NCBI GenBank assembly: GCA_024707265.1
Contig: JANQAB010000008.1
Coordinates: 264,047 to 328,046 of the forward strand
DNA from: Sporocytophaga sp.
GTDB taxonomy: Bacteria > Bacteroidota > Bacteroidia > Cytophagales > Cytophagaceae
Reading direction: 5' to 3'
DNA length: 64,000 nt
Shown: piece by piece, positions 51,811 to 60,950 of the stretch
Layout: each line of letters starts with the position of its first letter
Numbering within the stretch: position 1 is the stretch's first letter
The notes under the pieces: model-generated
Seen by the model: only the letters and a program-made list of their open reading frames with translations
Database searches by the model: none
What the model was told of the DNA's origin: nothing
Program-made: the position numbers and the translations under genes

Positions 51811-53446
51811 AGCATTTTTCTGCATCATTATTTTTGTGTCTTTTCATAGTCTTGCTCAGACTAATTTATATTTTGTAACATTCACTGATAAGTCTGCAAA
51901 CGAATACTCCCTGGATGCCCCGGAAGAGTTCCTTTCTCCAAAAGCCATTGACAGAAGAAATGCTCAGGATATTCAAATTAGTGAAGAAGATTTACCTGTT
52001 AATAAAAAATATCTGGATTCTTTGAGGAAAACAGGCATTACAGTTAAAAGGTCTTCAAGATGGATGAATGGTGTGATTGCAGAAATGTCAGAAGAGGTTT
52101 CTGAAGAAACAAGAACTAGTCAATTTGTAAAATCTGTAAAATACCTTCAACCGGCACAAACCTCTTTTAATCAATTAAAGCTTTCTTCTCCAGTATCAAC
52201 TATTCAGAGAGAGTCGGCAGCTTTATCTATATCATCTACTACTTCTTCTACTATTGACTATGGCCCTTCTCTTGTTCAAAATGCAATGATTGGAGTTCCT
52301 TCTGTTCATGCTTTAGGATACTCAGGAAAAGGAAGGCTTATAGCGGTTCTTGATAATGGATTTTCAAACGCCAATACACTCACGTTTTTCAATCATTTAT
52401 ATCAAAGCGAAAAAATTATAAGCACCTATGATTTTGTATCAGAAGAAGAGGATGTTTATGACGAGGGAAGTCATGGAGTGAATGTGCTGTCGGTACTTGC
52501 AGGTTTTGAAGAAGGAAAGATTGTAGGGCCTGCTTATGACGCTTCTTTTTTGTTATTAAGAACTGAAAATGATTTTTCGGAAACCATACTGGAGGAATAC
52601 AACTGGCTTATGGCAGCAGAGTATGCAGACAGTGCAGGTGCTGATATCATTTCAAGCTCTTTAGGATACAATACTTTTGATATTCCGGAGCAGGATCATA
52701 CTTATGCTGATCTTAATGGGAAGTCTACTGTAATAACCAATGCTGCAGAGACAGCCTTTTCTAAAGGAATAATCGTGGTGAACAGCGCAGGTAATGAAGG
52801 AAATAAATCTTGGAAATATATTTCGGCACCAGCTGATGGACCATCAGTGATTGCAGTTGGAGCTGTACACTCAGATAAGAAGTATGCTACATTCAGTTCA
52901 ATTGGTCCTTCGGCAGATGGAAGAATAAAGCCGGATCTGACAGCAATGGGAGCAGGGGTATATGTCGGAAATCCGGACAATTCGTTTTCAAACACCAATG
53001 GCACATCTTTTTCCTGTCCGCTTGTGGCAGGACTTATTGCTTGTCTTTGGCAAGCAAGACCAGATCTGTCTAACATAGAAATAGTAGAAGCATTGAAAAA
53101 AACAGCTTCTAAATCAGATAGCCCTGATTCTCAGTATGGCTTTGGAATTCCGAATTTTCAAAAAGCTCTTACTTATTCAAGCTCAGACACAATAGTTGCC
53201 GGGCTTTTCCCTAATCCGGTTTCTATTCGGGGAGATGTAAAACTTATTGTTGAAAATGATTTAGTAAGCAATGATTTGGAAGCCGAATTATTTGATCTAA
53301 CCGGTAAAAAAATCTTTGCCAAGACTTTATCAAAGGCTGAAAAGATTAATCAGATGACATTTCCTGGTGACATTCAGAGTGGTGTGTATATTTTGGTTCT
53401 AAATAGTAAGAGTGCAAACCAGGTAATAAGAATTATCCTGCAATAA
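51776..53446 (+). CDS. T9SS-secreted subtilisin-like (S8) serine protease
   Basis: The 556-residue protein has a signal peptide (best from Met6 at 51791, ending LAQ), a propeptide-like region and an S8 catalytic domain. The triad is D193 (AVLDNGF), H233 (GSHGVNVLS) and S411 (NGTSFSCPLVAG), with oxyanion N340 (NSAGNEG). The last 80 residues form a T9SS type A sorting domain (GLFPNPVSIRGDVKLIVE to VIRIILQ). It should be exported and anchored or released at the surface. It overlaps the lipoprotein gene, so the two may be co-expressed. Confidence 0.93.
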   Translation: MFRKYMLTAKSKAFFCIIIFVSFHSLAQTNLYFVTFTDKSANEYSLDAPEEFLSPKAIDRRNAQDIQISEEDLPVNKKYLDSLRKTGITVKRSSRWMNGVIAEMSEEVSEETRTSQFVKSVKYLQPAQTSFNQLKLSSPVSTIQRESAALSISSTTSSTIDYGPSLVQNAMIGVPSVHALGYSGKGRLIAVLDNGFSNANTLTFFNHLYQSEKIISTYDFVSEEEDVYDEGSHGVNVLSVLAGFEEGKIVGPAYDASFLLLRTENDFSETILEEYNWLMAAEYADSAGADIISSSLGYNTFDIPEQDHTYADLNGKSTVITNAAETAFSKGIIVVNSAGNEGNKSWKYISAPADGPSVIAVGAVHSDKKYATFSSIGPSADGRIKPDLTAMGAGVYVGNPDNSFSNTNGTSFSCPLVAGLIACLWQARPDLSNIEIVEALKKTASKSDSPDSQYGFGIPNFQKALTYSSSDTIVAGLFPNPVSIRGDVKLIVENDLVSNDLEAELFDLTGKKIFAKTLSKAEKINQMTFPGDIQSGVYILVLNSKSANQVIRIILQ

Positions 53447-53485
53447 ATACGTTTTTCTTTAAGGTAACATTCCTTTCATTTTATT

Positions 53486-53493
53486 TATATTTG
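53486..53493 (+). promoter_or_regulatory. Candidate -7 element for rpe
   Basis: TATATTTG matches TAnnTTTG and lies only 8 bases before the ATG at 53502, implying a very short leader. Confidence 0.5.
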
Positions 53494-53501
53494 TGGTCAT
53501 T

Positions 53502-54155
53502 ATGAAACCGATTATAGCCCCTTCAGTTCTGTCAGCTGATTTTGCAAACCTGCAAAGAGATGTTACCATGATTAATGAAAGCCAGGCAGACTGGTTCCAT
53601 GTTGATATCATGGATGGTGTTTTTGTTCCTAATATTTCTTTTGGTTTGCCGGTTTGCGCTGCAATAAATAAACATGCAAAGAAACCTCTGGATGTCCATT
53701 TAATGATTGTGCAGCCTGAGAAATATATTGAAGCTTTTAAAGACGCCGGGGCTACCTATATCAGCGTTCATGCAGAAGCTTGCACTCATCTTCACAGAGT
53801 TATTCAACAAATTCATGCAGCCGGATGTAAAGCGGGTGTGGCTATTAATCCTCATACTCCTGTGAATGTATTGGAAAACGTACTGAATGATATTGATCTG
53901 GTTTGTATTATGTCCGTAAATCCAGGTTTCGGAGGGCAACAATTCATTACCAGAACCTATGATAAGATCAAGCAGCTGAATAAGATGAGAGAAGAGGCCA
54001 AAGCAAATTTCCTGATAGAAATTGACGGCGGGGTTTCGGATAAAAATGCAAAACAATTGCTGGATCTAGGTGCTAATGTACTGGTTGCAGGAAACTTTGT
54101 ATTTAACTCTAAAGATCCTCAGGCTACAATAGCATCTCTTAAATCTTTAGGATAA
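53502..54155 (+). CDS. rpe: Ribulose-phosphate 3-epimerase
   Basis: Rpe interconverts ribulose-5-phosphate and xylulose-5-phosphate in the pentose phosphate pathway. The 217-residue TIM-barrel protein starts MKPIIAPSVLSADFANL. It contains the metal and acid/base segments HVDIMDGVFVPNISFG, PLDVHLMIVQP and VNPGFGGQQFI, and the phosphate loop EIDGGVSDKNA. A GTG at 53493 overlaps the promoter octamer, so ATG 53502 is preferred. It complements the split transketolase found at 28.6-30.5 kb. Confidence 0.96.
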   Translation: MKPIIAPSVLSADFANLQRDVTMINESQADWFHVDIMDGVFVPNISFGLPVCAAINKHAKKPLDVHLMIVQPEKYIEAFKDAGATYISVHAEACTHLHRVIQQIHAAGCKAGVAINPHTPVNVLENVLNDIDLVCIMSVNPGFGGQQFITRTYDKIKQLNKMREEAKANFLIEIDGGVSDKNAKQLLDLGANVLVAGNFVFNSKDPQATIASLKSLG

Positions 54156-54187
54156 TATTTTCCTTAAAACCGTCGTTTAAAACTGAG

Positions 54188-56623
54188 ATGGGTAAAAGGA
54201 TTTTTTATTTAATTTTTTTGCAGTTTATATCCTCTTTGGTTGCTCTGGGGCAGGAGATAGAGGTTGTTTCAGGGCAGGTTGTAAATGAACAAGGAAAAGT
54301 TGTTCCTAATGCAGATATTGTATTATACAACTACCATTTGAAACCTGTCTCTCACATTCATTCGGATTCAGAAGGAAAATTTTCATTTAACCTACCTGGT
54401 GACTCTGTTTATACAATTGTCGTATCTTTTCTTGGTTATGAAAATTTTGTAAAACAGATCAAGCCTTCAGAAAGAAAGGCCGGAACAATTGTTTTCCAAT
54501 TAAAGCCTGATATCCAGGTGCTGAAGCAAGTTGAAGTTAAAGGAAAATTTAAGGAGGAATCTGGTGGACAGGTAAGTACTATCAAGATAGATCCCAAGAT
54601 TCCCAAATACCTTCCGTCTGCCTTTGGTGATTTTAATAAAATCCTGTCTACTGTTGGGCTAGGCGTTGTTTCTAACAGTGAACTTACTTCTCAGTATGGA
54701 GTGCGTGGAGGTAGTTTTGAGGAAAATCTGGTATATGTGAATGGTATAGAGATATACCGCCCCTTCCTGGTAAGGAGTGGTCAGCAGGAAGGATTAAGTT
54801 TTATTAATCCTGACATGGTTGCTGATATTGAATTTTCTGCCGGTGGATGGCAGCCAAGGTATGGAGATAAGTTGTCTTCAATGTTAGCTGTAAAGTACAG
54901 AGAACCTAAAAGTCTTAGAGGAACTATTACGGCAGGGCTGTTGAACAATGCTTTATATCTGGAAAACTCAGCATTTAAGAAAAGATTATCTATTGCAATT
55001 GGTGCCAGGCAAAAGTCTTCTCAATACCTCCTTAATACACTCCCGGTTAAAGGTCAGTACAAGCCAAGGTTCTATGATATACAATCCTTTATCTCACTCG
55101 ATTTAACTAAAAAAAGTCAGGCTGCAGAGTATGGAAAACGAACCACATTGGGTCTTTTATTGAGCTATTCAAAAAATAGATATCAGGTATTTCCTTCCAA
55201 GAGTAAAGTCCAGTTTGGCACACTTAATCAAGTCATGAATCTGACAGTTGATTTTGACGGCAAGGAGATCATGGAATATGAAACTTTTCAAAGCGGACTT
55301 GTATTAGCGCATCAATTTACCAAAAGATTTAAAACGGAATTTATAGCTTCTGGAGTCAGAACAATAGAAAGCGAGGGATTTGACGTTGAAGCAGGATATA
55401 AATTATATGAAATGGCAATAGATCCCAATGGAGGTTTTTTCCCTCAGCTAAATGCACCGCTTGTTATAAGAGGGATTGGGACCAGCTTTGATCATGGAAG
55501 AAATAACCTGAAGGCTTCAATTTTTAATTTTACTCACCGAGGGTACTATAGCTTGAATGCAAAGAACAAAGTTGAATATGGATATACGCTTACTCGCGAA
55601 ATTATTGATGATCAATTGAGTGAATATTCATTCATCGATTCTGCCTCATATGTGACACTGACAAGATATATAAATACTTCAGTTGATTTGAATTCATGGA
55701 GAAATCAGGGATATATTCAGAACACATACAGCCCTGATTCAACTCATATTTTAACCTATGGAGTAAGGTTAAATTACTGGTCATTAAATAATCAGCTTCT
55801 GGTAAGTCCTCGCCTTCAGTATGGCTGGATCCCTTCTTCAAGACCGAACCTGATGCTGCGGGCAGCAGCTGGTGTATATCAACAACCTCCGTTCTACAGA
55901 GAACTCAGGAATTTTGATGGAGAGGTTAATCCGAATCTTAAAGCACAGACTTCATATCATTTTATTGCAGGCAGTGACCTTAAGTTCATGTCATGGGGAA
56001 GAGAGTTTAAATTTATATCAGAAATTTATTATAAATATCTGACAAACGTTGTGCCTTATGACGTTGATAATGTAAGGCTGAGGTATTATGGTCAGAATCT
56101 TGCCACAGCATATGCAGCAGGAATTGACTTCAGAGTCAGCGGTGAATTTGTGAGAGGCGAACAGTCCTGGTTCAGCCTTAGTTTATTAAAAACAATGGAA
56201 GATGTTCAGGGAGATAATCGAGGTTATATCAGAAGACCGACGGATCAGAGGGTGACCGCAGCAATTTTCTTTCAAGATCATTTGCCTAATAACCCTACAA
56301 TAAAAATGTATCTGAATCTTGTGTTCGGATCCGGATTACCTTTTGGGCCTCCTGAGAATAAAAACTTGAGAGGTGCCGCAACTGCTCCGTTTTACAGGAG
56401 AGTGGATATTGGCTTTTCCAAATTATTAAGCATGCAGGATAAGGAAGTATTGAAAAAGTCTCTTTTTGAATCACTTTGGTTAAGCTTCGAAGTACTGAAT
56501 CTGCTTGGAGTAAACAATACAATCAGTTATTACTGGGTAAATGATTTTCAAAATCGCCAGTTTGCAGTTCCGAATACTTTATCGGCAAGGTTTTTGAATG
56601 TCCGCCTGATAGCAAAATTTTAA
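54188..56623 (+). CDS. TonB-dependent outer-membrane receptor
   Basis: The 811-residue protein has a signal peptide (to about residue 22, LVALGQ). A carboxypeptidase-regulatory-like beta-sandwich follows (about 28-115, VSGQVVNEQGKVVPNADIVLYNYHL). The plug domain (about 140-235) includes SQYGVRGGSFEENLVYVNGIEI, and a 22-strand-type barrel runs to the C-terminus (ARFLNVRLIAKF). No SusD partner follows. The substrate is unknown. Two envelope lipoprotein genes lie directly downstream, with a 16-base gap to the first. Confidence 0.9.
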   Translation: MGKRIFYLIFLQFISSLVALGQEIEVVSGQVVNEQGKVVPNADIVLYNYHLKPVSHIHSDSEGKFSFNLPGDSVYTIVVSFLGYENFVKQIKPSERKAGTIVFQLKPDIQVLKQVEVKGKFKEESGGQVSTIKIDPKIPKYLPSAFGDFNKILSTVGLGVVSNSELTSQYGVRGGSFEENLVYVNGIEIYRPFLVRSGQQEGLSFINPDMVADIEFSAGGWQPRYGDKLSSMLAVKYREPKSLRGTITAGLLNNALYLENSAFKKRLSIAIGARQKSSQYLLNTLPVKGQYKPRFYDIQSFISLDLTKKSQAAEYGKRTTLGLLLSYSKNRYQVFPSKSKVQFGTLNQVMNLTVDFDGKEIMEYETFQSGLVLAHQFTKRFKTEFIASGVRTIESEGFDVEAGYKLYEMAIDPNGGFFPQLNAPLVIRGIGTSFDHGRNNLKASIFNFTHRGYYSLNAKNKVEYGYTLTREIIDDQLSEYSFIDSASYVTLTRYINTSVDLNSWRNQGYIQNTYSPDSTHILTYGVRLNYWSLNNQLLVSPRLQYGWIPSSRPNLMLRAAAGVYQQPPFYRELRNFDGEVNPNLKAQTSYHFIAGSDLKFMSWGREFKFISEIYYKYLTNVVPYDVDNVRLRYYGQNLATAYAAGIDFRVSGEFVRGEQSWFSLSLLKTMEDVQGDNRGYIRRPTDQRVTAAIFFQDHLPNNPTIKMYLNLVFGSGLPFGPPENKNLRGAATAPFYRRVDIGFSKLLSMQDKEVLKKSLFESLWLSFEVLNLLGVNNTISYYWVNDFQNRQFAVPNTLSARFLNVRLIAKF

Positions 56624-56639
56624 ACATACAGAATAAACA

Positions 56640-57239
56640 ATGCATACAATGAGAATTCCCTTTAAAGTTATTTTCAGCCTACTTACAGTTTTAGTCCTTG
56701 CTGGTTCTTGTACTAAAAAGACAGTGACCAGAGTAAGTCCTGATCAGCAGATAGATCTGAGCGGTCGTTGGAATGACGTAGATTCAAGGCTGGTAGCAGA
56801 AGAAATGGCCAAGGATATGATTAACAGACCATGGAGAAACGACTTCATATCAAGGAATAATAAAAAGCCAACTATTATAGTCGGTGTAATCAGTAATAAA
56901 AGCCATGAACATATTGATGCGCTTACATTCATAAAAGATCTAGAAAGAGAATGCATCAATACTGGGACCATAAGAGTTGTTCAAAATGCAGAATTCAGAG
57001 AAAAGCTTAGAGAAGAAAGAGCAGACCAGCAACAGTTTGCATCTCCTGAAACTCAGAAGAGATGGGGTAGAGAGCTTGGTGCAGATTATATGGTATTCGG
57101 TACTATTAATTCTATCGTTGACTCTGAAGGTAAGAGAAAAGTTGTGTTTTATCAGATCAATCTTGAACTTGCAGATCTTGAGACCAATGAACTTGTCTGG
57201 ATCGGAGACAAGAAAATTAAGAAATATATAGTTAATTAA
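56640..57239 (+). CDS. LpoB-like penicillin-binding-protein activator lipoprotein
   Basis: The 199-residue protein has a lipoprotein signal peptide (lipobox LAGSC). Its mature region resembles the LpoB family, which in Escherichia coli activates PBP1B from the outer membrane. Supporting segments are RWNDVDSRLVAEEMAKDMINRPW, IIVGVISNKSHEHID, RWGRELGADYMVFGTINSI and the strand KVVFYQINLELADLETNELVW. Met4 may be the real start. The COG3014-type lipoprotein gene follows 22 bases later, an association seen in other genomes. Confidence 0.82.
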   Translation: MHTMRIPFKVIFSLLTVLVLAGSCTKKTVTRVSPDQQIDLSGRWNDVDSRLVAEEMAKDMINRPWRNDFISRNNKKPTIIVGVISNKSHEHIDALTFIKDLERECINTGTIRVVQNAEFREKLREERADQQQFASPETQKRWGRELGADYMVFGTINSIVDSEGKRKVVFYQINLELADLETNELVWIGDKKIKKYIVN

Positions 57240-57260
57240 GTTGCCTAAGTACCTGTGGGG

Positions 57261-58655
57261 ATGGGACGAGTTATAATTTGTTTGATTTTTGCAAGCTTGT
57301 GTTTTTCCTGTGTTTCCTATTATCAGAAAAATATTAAGTTCAATACTTATTTTGCTCAAGGCCAACTAAAGGAAGCAGAGGAGGTATTGGCCAAAGATAA
57401 AAAGGGGCCAAAGAGAAAAAACAAGCTTATTTATTATTTAAACAGAGGGGTTGTGGCTTCTATGCAAGGTAACTATGCCGGAAGCAATGACCACTTTGAA
57501 GAGGCCTACAGAATTGCCGATAATCACCACAGAAACCTTTTGAATGAAGGAGTTTCCTTTCTGACCAATCCTAAAATGGTCGAATACTATGGAGAGGAAT
57601 TTGAACTCCTGATGATGCATTATTACATGGCTTTGAACTATCTGAAGCTGGGGCAGCCAGAAGAAGCCCTGGTAGAATGCAAAAGAATGGATATCCGATT
57701 AAACCAGCTTAGCGATAAATACAAATCGGATAGTAAATATAAAAGAGATGCATTCATTCATCTTTTAATGGGAATCATATATGATGCCAATAAAGATTAT
57801 AATAATGCTTTTATAGCATATCGAAATGCATTAGAGGTGTATCAGTCCGATTATCAGAAGATGTTCAATCTTAGCCCTCCTGAACAGCTTAAACAGGATC
57901 TCTTGAGAACAGCTTACCTCAGTGGTTTTAATGAAGAACTTATAAGGTTTGAAAAAGATCTTGGAATGAAGTATCAACCATCATCAGGTAAAGATGAAGG
58001 CGATCTGGTTTTCATATGGCATGATGGTCTTGGACCTGTTAAAGAAGAGTGGAGCATCAACTTTAATATTATAAGAGGAGAGGGAGGTTTTGTGACTTTT
58101 GTTAATCCTGAACTCGGATTAAACTTTCCGTTTGTTATTAACAATGATGATTATCAGTCCAGCGGTTTAAGCAAGCTTGAATTTATACGTGTTGCATTTC
58201 CAAAATATGTAGAGCGACCATTGGTTTATGAAAGTGCCACTTTATCCGGAGGAGGAAAGGAAGTTCCTTTACAGCTGGCTCAAGATATTAACGCCATCGC
58301 TTTTAAGTCTTTAAAAGACCGAATGTTATTAGAACTCGGCAAATCATTGCTCCGCTTGGGATTGAAGAAAGCAGCTGAATATAAAATACGACAGCAAAAC
58401 GGAGATCTTGGAGCTGCTTTCAGTATTGTTAATGCTATAACAGAACAGGCAGATACAAGAAACTGGCAGACGTTGCCTCACAGCATTTATTATGCAAGGC
58501 TTAAACTTCCTGAAGGTAAGCAGTCGATTTCCTTTACCACAAAGGGAAGGCAAGCTCAGAACAAACATGAAATTTCAGTTGAGATAAAAAAGAATAGTAC
58601 CAATTTTCAGACCTTCAGTTCCCTGGAAGCTTTGCCAGCACCCTTGTATTATTAA
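57261..58655 (+). CDS. COG3014-type TPR lipoprotein
   Basis: The 464-residue protein starts with a lipoprotein signal peptide (IFASLCFSC lipobox). Its N-terminal half contains TPR-like helices (YLNRGVVASMQGNYAGSNDHFEEAYRIA and HYYMALNYLKLGQPEEALVECKRMD). The C-terminal half is beta-rich (about 290-460). This layout matches an uncharacterised lipoprotein group (COG3014) that is often encoded next to lpoB. A GTG at 57255 is two codons upstream of the preferred ATG. A role in peptidoglycan synthesis is inferred from its neighbour only. Confidence 0.75.
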   Translation: MGRVIICLIFASLCFSCVSYYQKNIKFNTYFAQGQLKEAEEVLAKDKKGPKRKNKLIYYLNRGVVASMQGNYAGSNDHFEEAYRIADNHHRNLLNEGVSFLTNPKMVEYYGEEFELLMMHYYMALNYLKLGQPEEALVECKRMDIRLNQLSDKYKSDSKYKRDAFIHLLMGIIYDANKDYNNAFIAYRNALEVYQSDYQKMFNLSPPEQLKQDLLRTAYLSGFNEELIRFEKDLGMKYQPSSGKDEGDLVFIWHDGLGPVKEEWSINFNIIRGEGGFVTFVNPELGLNFPFVINNDDYQSSGLSKLEFIRVAFPKYVERPLVYESATLSGGGKEVPLQLAQDINAIAFKSLKDRMLLELGKSLLRLGLKKAAEYKIRQQNGDLGAAFSIVNAITEQADTRNWQTLPHSIYYARLKLPEGKQSISFTTKGRQAQNKHEISVEIKKNSTNFQTFSSLEALPAPLYY

Positions 58656-58686
58656 TAGCTCAGCGAAATTTTCCCTCGATATTCTT

Positions 58687-58694
58687 TATATTTG
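58687..58694 (+). promoter_or_regulatory. Candidate -7 element for the Dph6-like gene
   Basis: TATATTTG matches TAnnTTTG, 107 bases upstream of the preferred ATG at 58802, leaving a leader of roughly 100 bases with no obvious structure. Confidence 0.45.
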
Positions 58695-58801
58695 ATTTTC
58701 TAATTTTCGAGCAATGCTACCATTCTCCTGGGTGATTTTAACTTTGGGTTGAAATGGGTTTGCCATGGCTTGGTAGTAGTGTAAAAATAAAAAAAATAAA
58801 A

Positions 58802-59515
58802 ATGCAAAAAGCAGTTTTTTGCTGGAGTGGAGGTAAAGACTCCGCTTTTGCTTTATATAGGGCATTATCATCAGGCGAATTTGAGATATTGGCATTGCTT
58901 ACAACTATCAATTCCGCCTATTCCAGGGTGTCTATGCATGGGGTGAGAGAAGATCTGATGGATCTTCAGGCAGAGCATATAGGAATACCATTGTATAAGG
59001 TTTATATACCTGAAGTTTGCACTAATGAAGAATATGAAAAGCAAATGGAAGAAGCCATGCTATTCTGGAAAGAAAAAGGAGTTTCCCATGTCATTTTTGG
59101 AGATATATTTTTAGAAGATTTAAAAAGATACAGAGAAGAAAAACTGGAAAAGGTAGGGATGAAAGCAGTCTTCCCTTTATGGATGGAGAATACAGCTGAA
59201 CTGCTCTCAAGCTTTTTGGGATTAGGTTTTAAAACAATGATTTGTTCGGGAAGCTGTAAAAATATAAATGAGGAATTAGTAGGGGAAACCCTTTCTGAGG
59301 AATTAGTAGGATTGATGGCACCAGGTACAGATCCTTGTGGTGAAAATGGAGAGTTTCATACATTTGTCTATGAGGGGCCTGTATTCAGAGATAAACTAGA
59401 TGTAGCCTGTACGGAGAAAGTAGTAAAATACTACAAGATAAAAAAAGAAACAGAAGGCAAGATAGAGGAAGAAGAAGTAGGATATTGGTTTGCCGACATA
59501 AAATTGAAGGAATAA
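58802..59515 (+). CDS. Dph6-like ATP pyrophosphatase (diphthine-ammonia ligase family)
   Basis: The 237-residue protein has the ATP-pyrophosphatase PP-loop CWSGGKDSAFALY at about 7-19. Family blocks such as HGVREDLMDLQAEHIGIPLY, HVIFGDIFLEDLKRYREEKL and DPCGENGEFHTFVYEGPVF follow. In eukaryotes Dph6 amidates diphthine on EF2; bacteria lack diphthamide, so the bacterial target is unknown. I prefer ATG 58802 because the PP-loop starts right after it; the longer frame from 58754 adds an implausible basic leader. Confidence 0.85.
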   Translation: MQKAVFCWSGGKDSAFALYRALSSGEFEILALLTTINSAYSRVSMHGVREDLMDLQAEHIGIPLYKVYIPEVCTNEEYEKQMEEAMLFWKEKGVSHVIFGDIFLEDLKRYREEKLEKVGMKAVFPLWMENTAELLSSFLGLGFKTMICSGSCKNINEELVGETLSEELVGLMAPGTDPCGENGEFHTFVYEGPVFRDKLDVACTEKVVKYYKIKKETEGKIEEEEVGYWFADIKLKE

Positions 59516-59539
59516 AAAGGTTTAACACTTCTTATTCCT

Positions 59540-59710
59540 TCATGTATATCTTAATGCTGGAAATTGAAGTAATATCCGGATTTTTTTCTTCTTAGATTTT
59601 TTTGCGCTTTTATGCTTTCCCGGTTTTTTGGGCTTAAGTACAGATGCCTCAGCCATATTAGCGGTAACAAGAACCAAGGCCAGGATAAATATAACGTGAA
59701 GTTTTTTCAT
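59540..59710 (-). CDS. Small Lys-rich exported peptide
   Basis: From ATG 59710 the 56-residue product has a clean signal peptide (MKKLHVIFILALVLVTANMAEA) followed by a strongly basic stretch (KPKKPGKHKSAKKSKKKK). Such small secreted Lys-rich proteins are common in Cytophagales. An A-run near the end could hide a frameshift: removing one base would change the last 14 residues. The function is unknown; binding to anionic surface polymers is a guess. Confidence 0.6.
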   Translation of the reverse strand: MKKLHVIFILALVLVTANMAEASVLKPKKPGKHKSAKKSKKKKIRILLQFPALRYT

Positions 59711-59864
59711 GATTAATAAATTTATTATTTCCCAAATAATTGACAATTTAACAAAAAAAATAGACTTATTGCAATTTTTAATAGAAAAAAACTTAGAGAA
59801 TCATGCCACTAAAGGCTTAATAGTCAAATAATATCGGTAAAATACAATTAGTAATATAATTTAA

Positions 59865-60935
59865 ATGGGCTTGAATTGTTTTTGGAAAAAATACATCCTG
59901 AATTTTAAGTTTGATGCTGGAACTTCACGTGGAGTGCTTAAAACTCATGATGTACGGTACCTTATAATCTCAAACGAAAAGGACTATTCAACTTTTGGAA
60001 TAGGAGAATGTGCTCCGTTGAAAGGGCTTAGTATCGACGACAGGCCTGATCTGGATGAAAAACTGGAGGAGGTCTGCAGGCTTATTTCAAGAAAGAATTC
60101 ATTAGATGAATGTGAAGAATTTTTAATGTATCTGCAAGAGTGGCCTTCCATTCGTTTCGCCTTAGAAACAGCCTTACAGGATTTAAAACAAGGAGGAGAA
60201 AGGAAGCTTTTTAACACAGACTTTACTGCCGGAGCAAAAGGAATTCCAATTAATGGTCTGATCTGGATGGGGGACTTTAATTTTATGGAAAGACAGCTGT
60301 GGGAAAAGCTTGAACAAGGATTTAATTGTATTAAGATTAAGGTTGGTGCAATTGATTTTAATAAAGAATGTAATCTGTTGGAGAAAATCAGAACCAAATT
60401 TTCTCCGGAACAGATTGAGATTCGTCTTGATGCTAATGGTGCATTTACCGAAACAGATGCCGAAAGCAAATTAAAGCAACTCTCAGCATTTACGATTCAT
60501 TCTATTGAGCAGCCTGTAAAGGCAGGTCAGATCGAACTAATGAAGCACCTTTGTAGTCTGAATATCATACCTGTAGCACTGGATGAAGAACTTATAGGTG
60601 TACATACAAAAGATACAAAAGTAGAATTACTGCAAAAGATCAAACCTCAATACATCATACTCAAACCTACGCTTCTGGGGGGATTTAAGCAAAGTATAGA
60701 ATGGATTAACGCAGCAGGTGAAACAATGGCAGGCTGGTGGCTTACTTCTGCGCTGGAATCTAATGTTGGTCTTAATGCCGTTGCTCAGTTTGCTTATACA
60801 CTAAACTCTCCAATGCCGCAAGGGCTGGGCACTGGCAAGCTTTATCATAACAATATTGATTCTCCTCTTGTTATTCAATCAGGATCTCTGTATTACGATC
60901 CTTCACTGAATTGGAATTTTAATCCCGCGTTTTAA
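59865..60935 (+). CDS. menC: o-Succinylbenzoate synthase
   Basis: MenC is an enolase-superfamily enzyme that dehydrates SHCHC to o-succinylbenzoate in menaquinone synthesis. The 356-residue protein has all the catalytic features: the KxK pair K157 and K159 (IKIKVG), metal ligands D189 (RLDANGA), E215 (SIEQPV) and D240 (LDEEL), and base K267 (ILKPTLLGG). Menaquinone is the normal Bacteroidota quinone, so it fits the complex I genes in this window. The rest of the men cluster is not here. An SDR gene follows 15 bases later. Confidence 0.92.
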   Translation: MGLNCFWKKYILNFKFDAGTSRGVLKTHDVRYLIISNEKDYSTFGIGECAPLKGLSIDDRPDLDEKLEEVCRLISRKNSLDECEEFLMYLQEWPSIRFALETALQDLKQGGERKLFNTDFTAGAKGIPINGLIWMGDFNFMERQLWEKLEQGFNCIKIKVGAIDFNKECNLLEKIRTKFSPEQIEIRLDANGAFTETDAESKLKQLSAFTIHSIEQPVKAGQIELMKHLCSLNIIPVALDEELIGVHTKDTKVELLQKIKPQYIILKPTLLGGFKQSIEWINAAGETMAGWWLTSALESNVGLNAVAQFAYTLNSPMPQGLGTGKLYHNNIDSPLVIQSGSLYYDPSLNWNFNPAF

Positions 60936-60950
60936 TGGTAATAGTATGAT

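Noticed and set aside
57438..57620. Minus-strand open frames across the LpoB and COG3014 genes.
   Set aside because: They are antisense shadows of genes with clear lipoprotein signals and family motifs.
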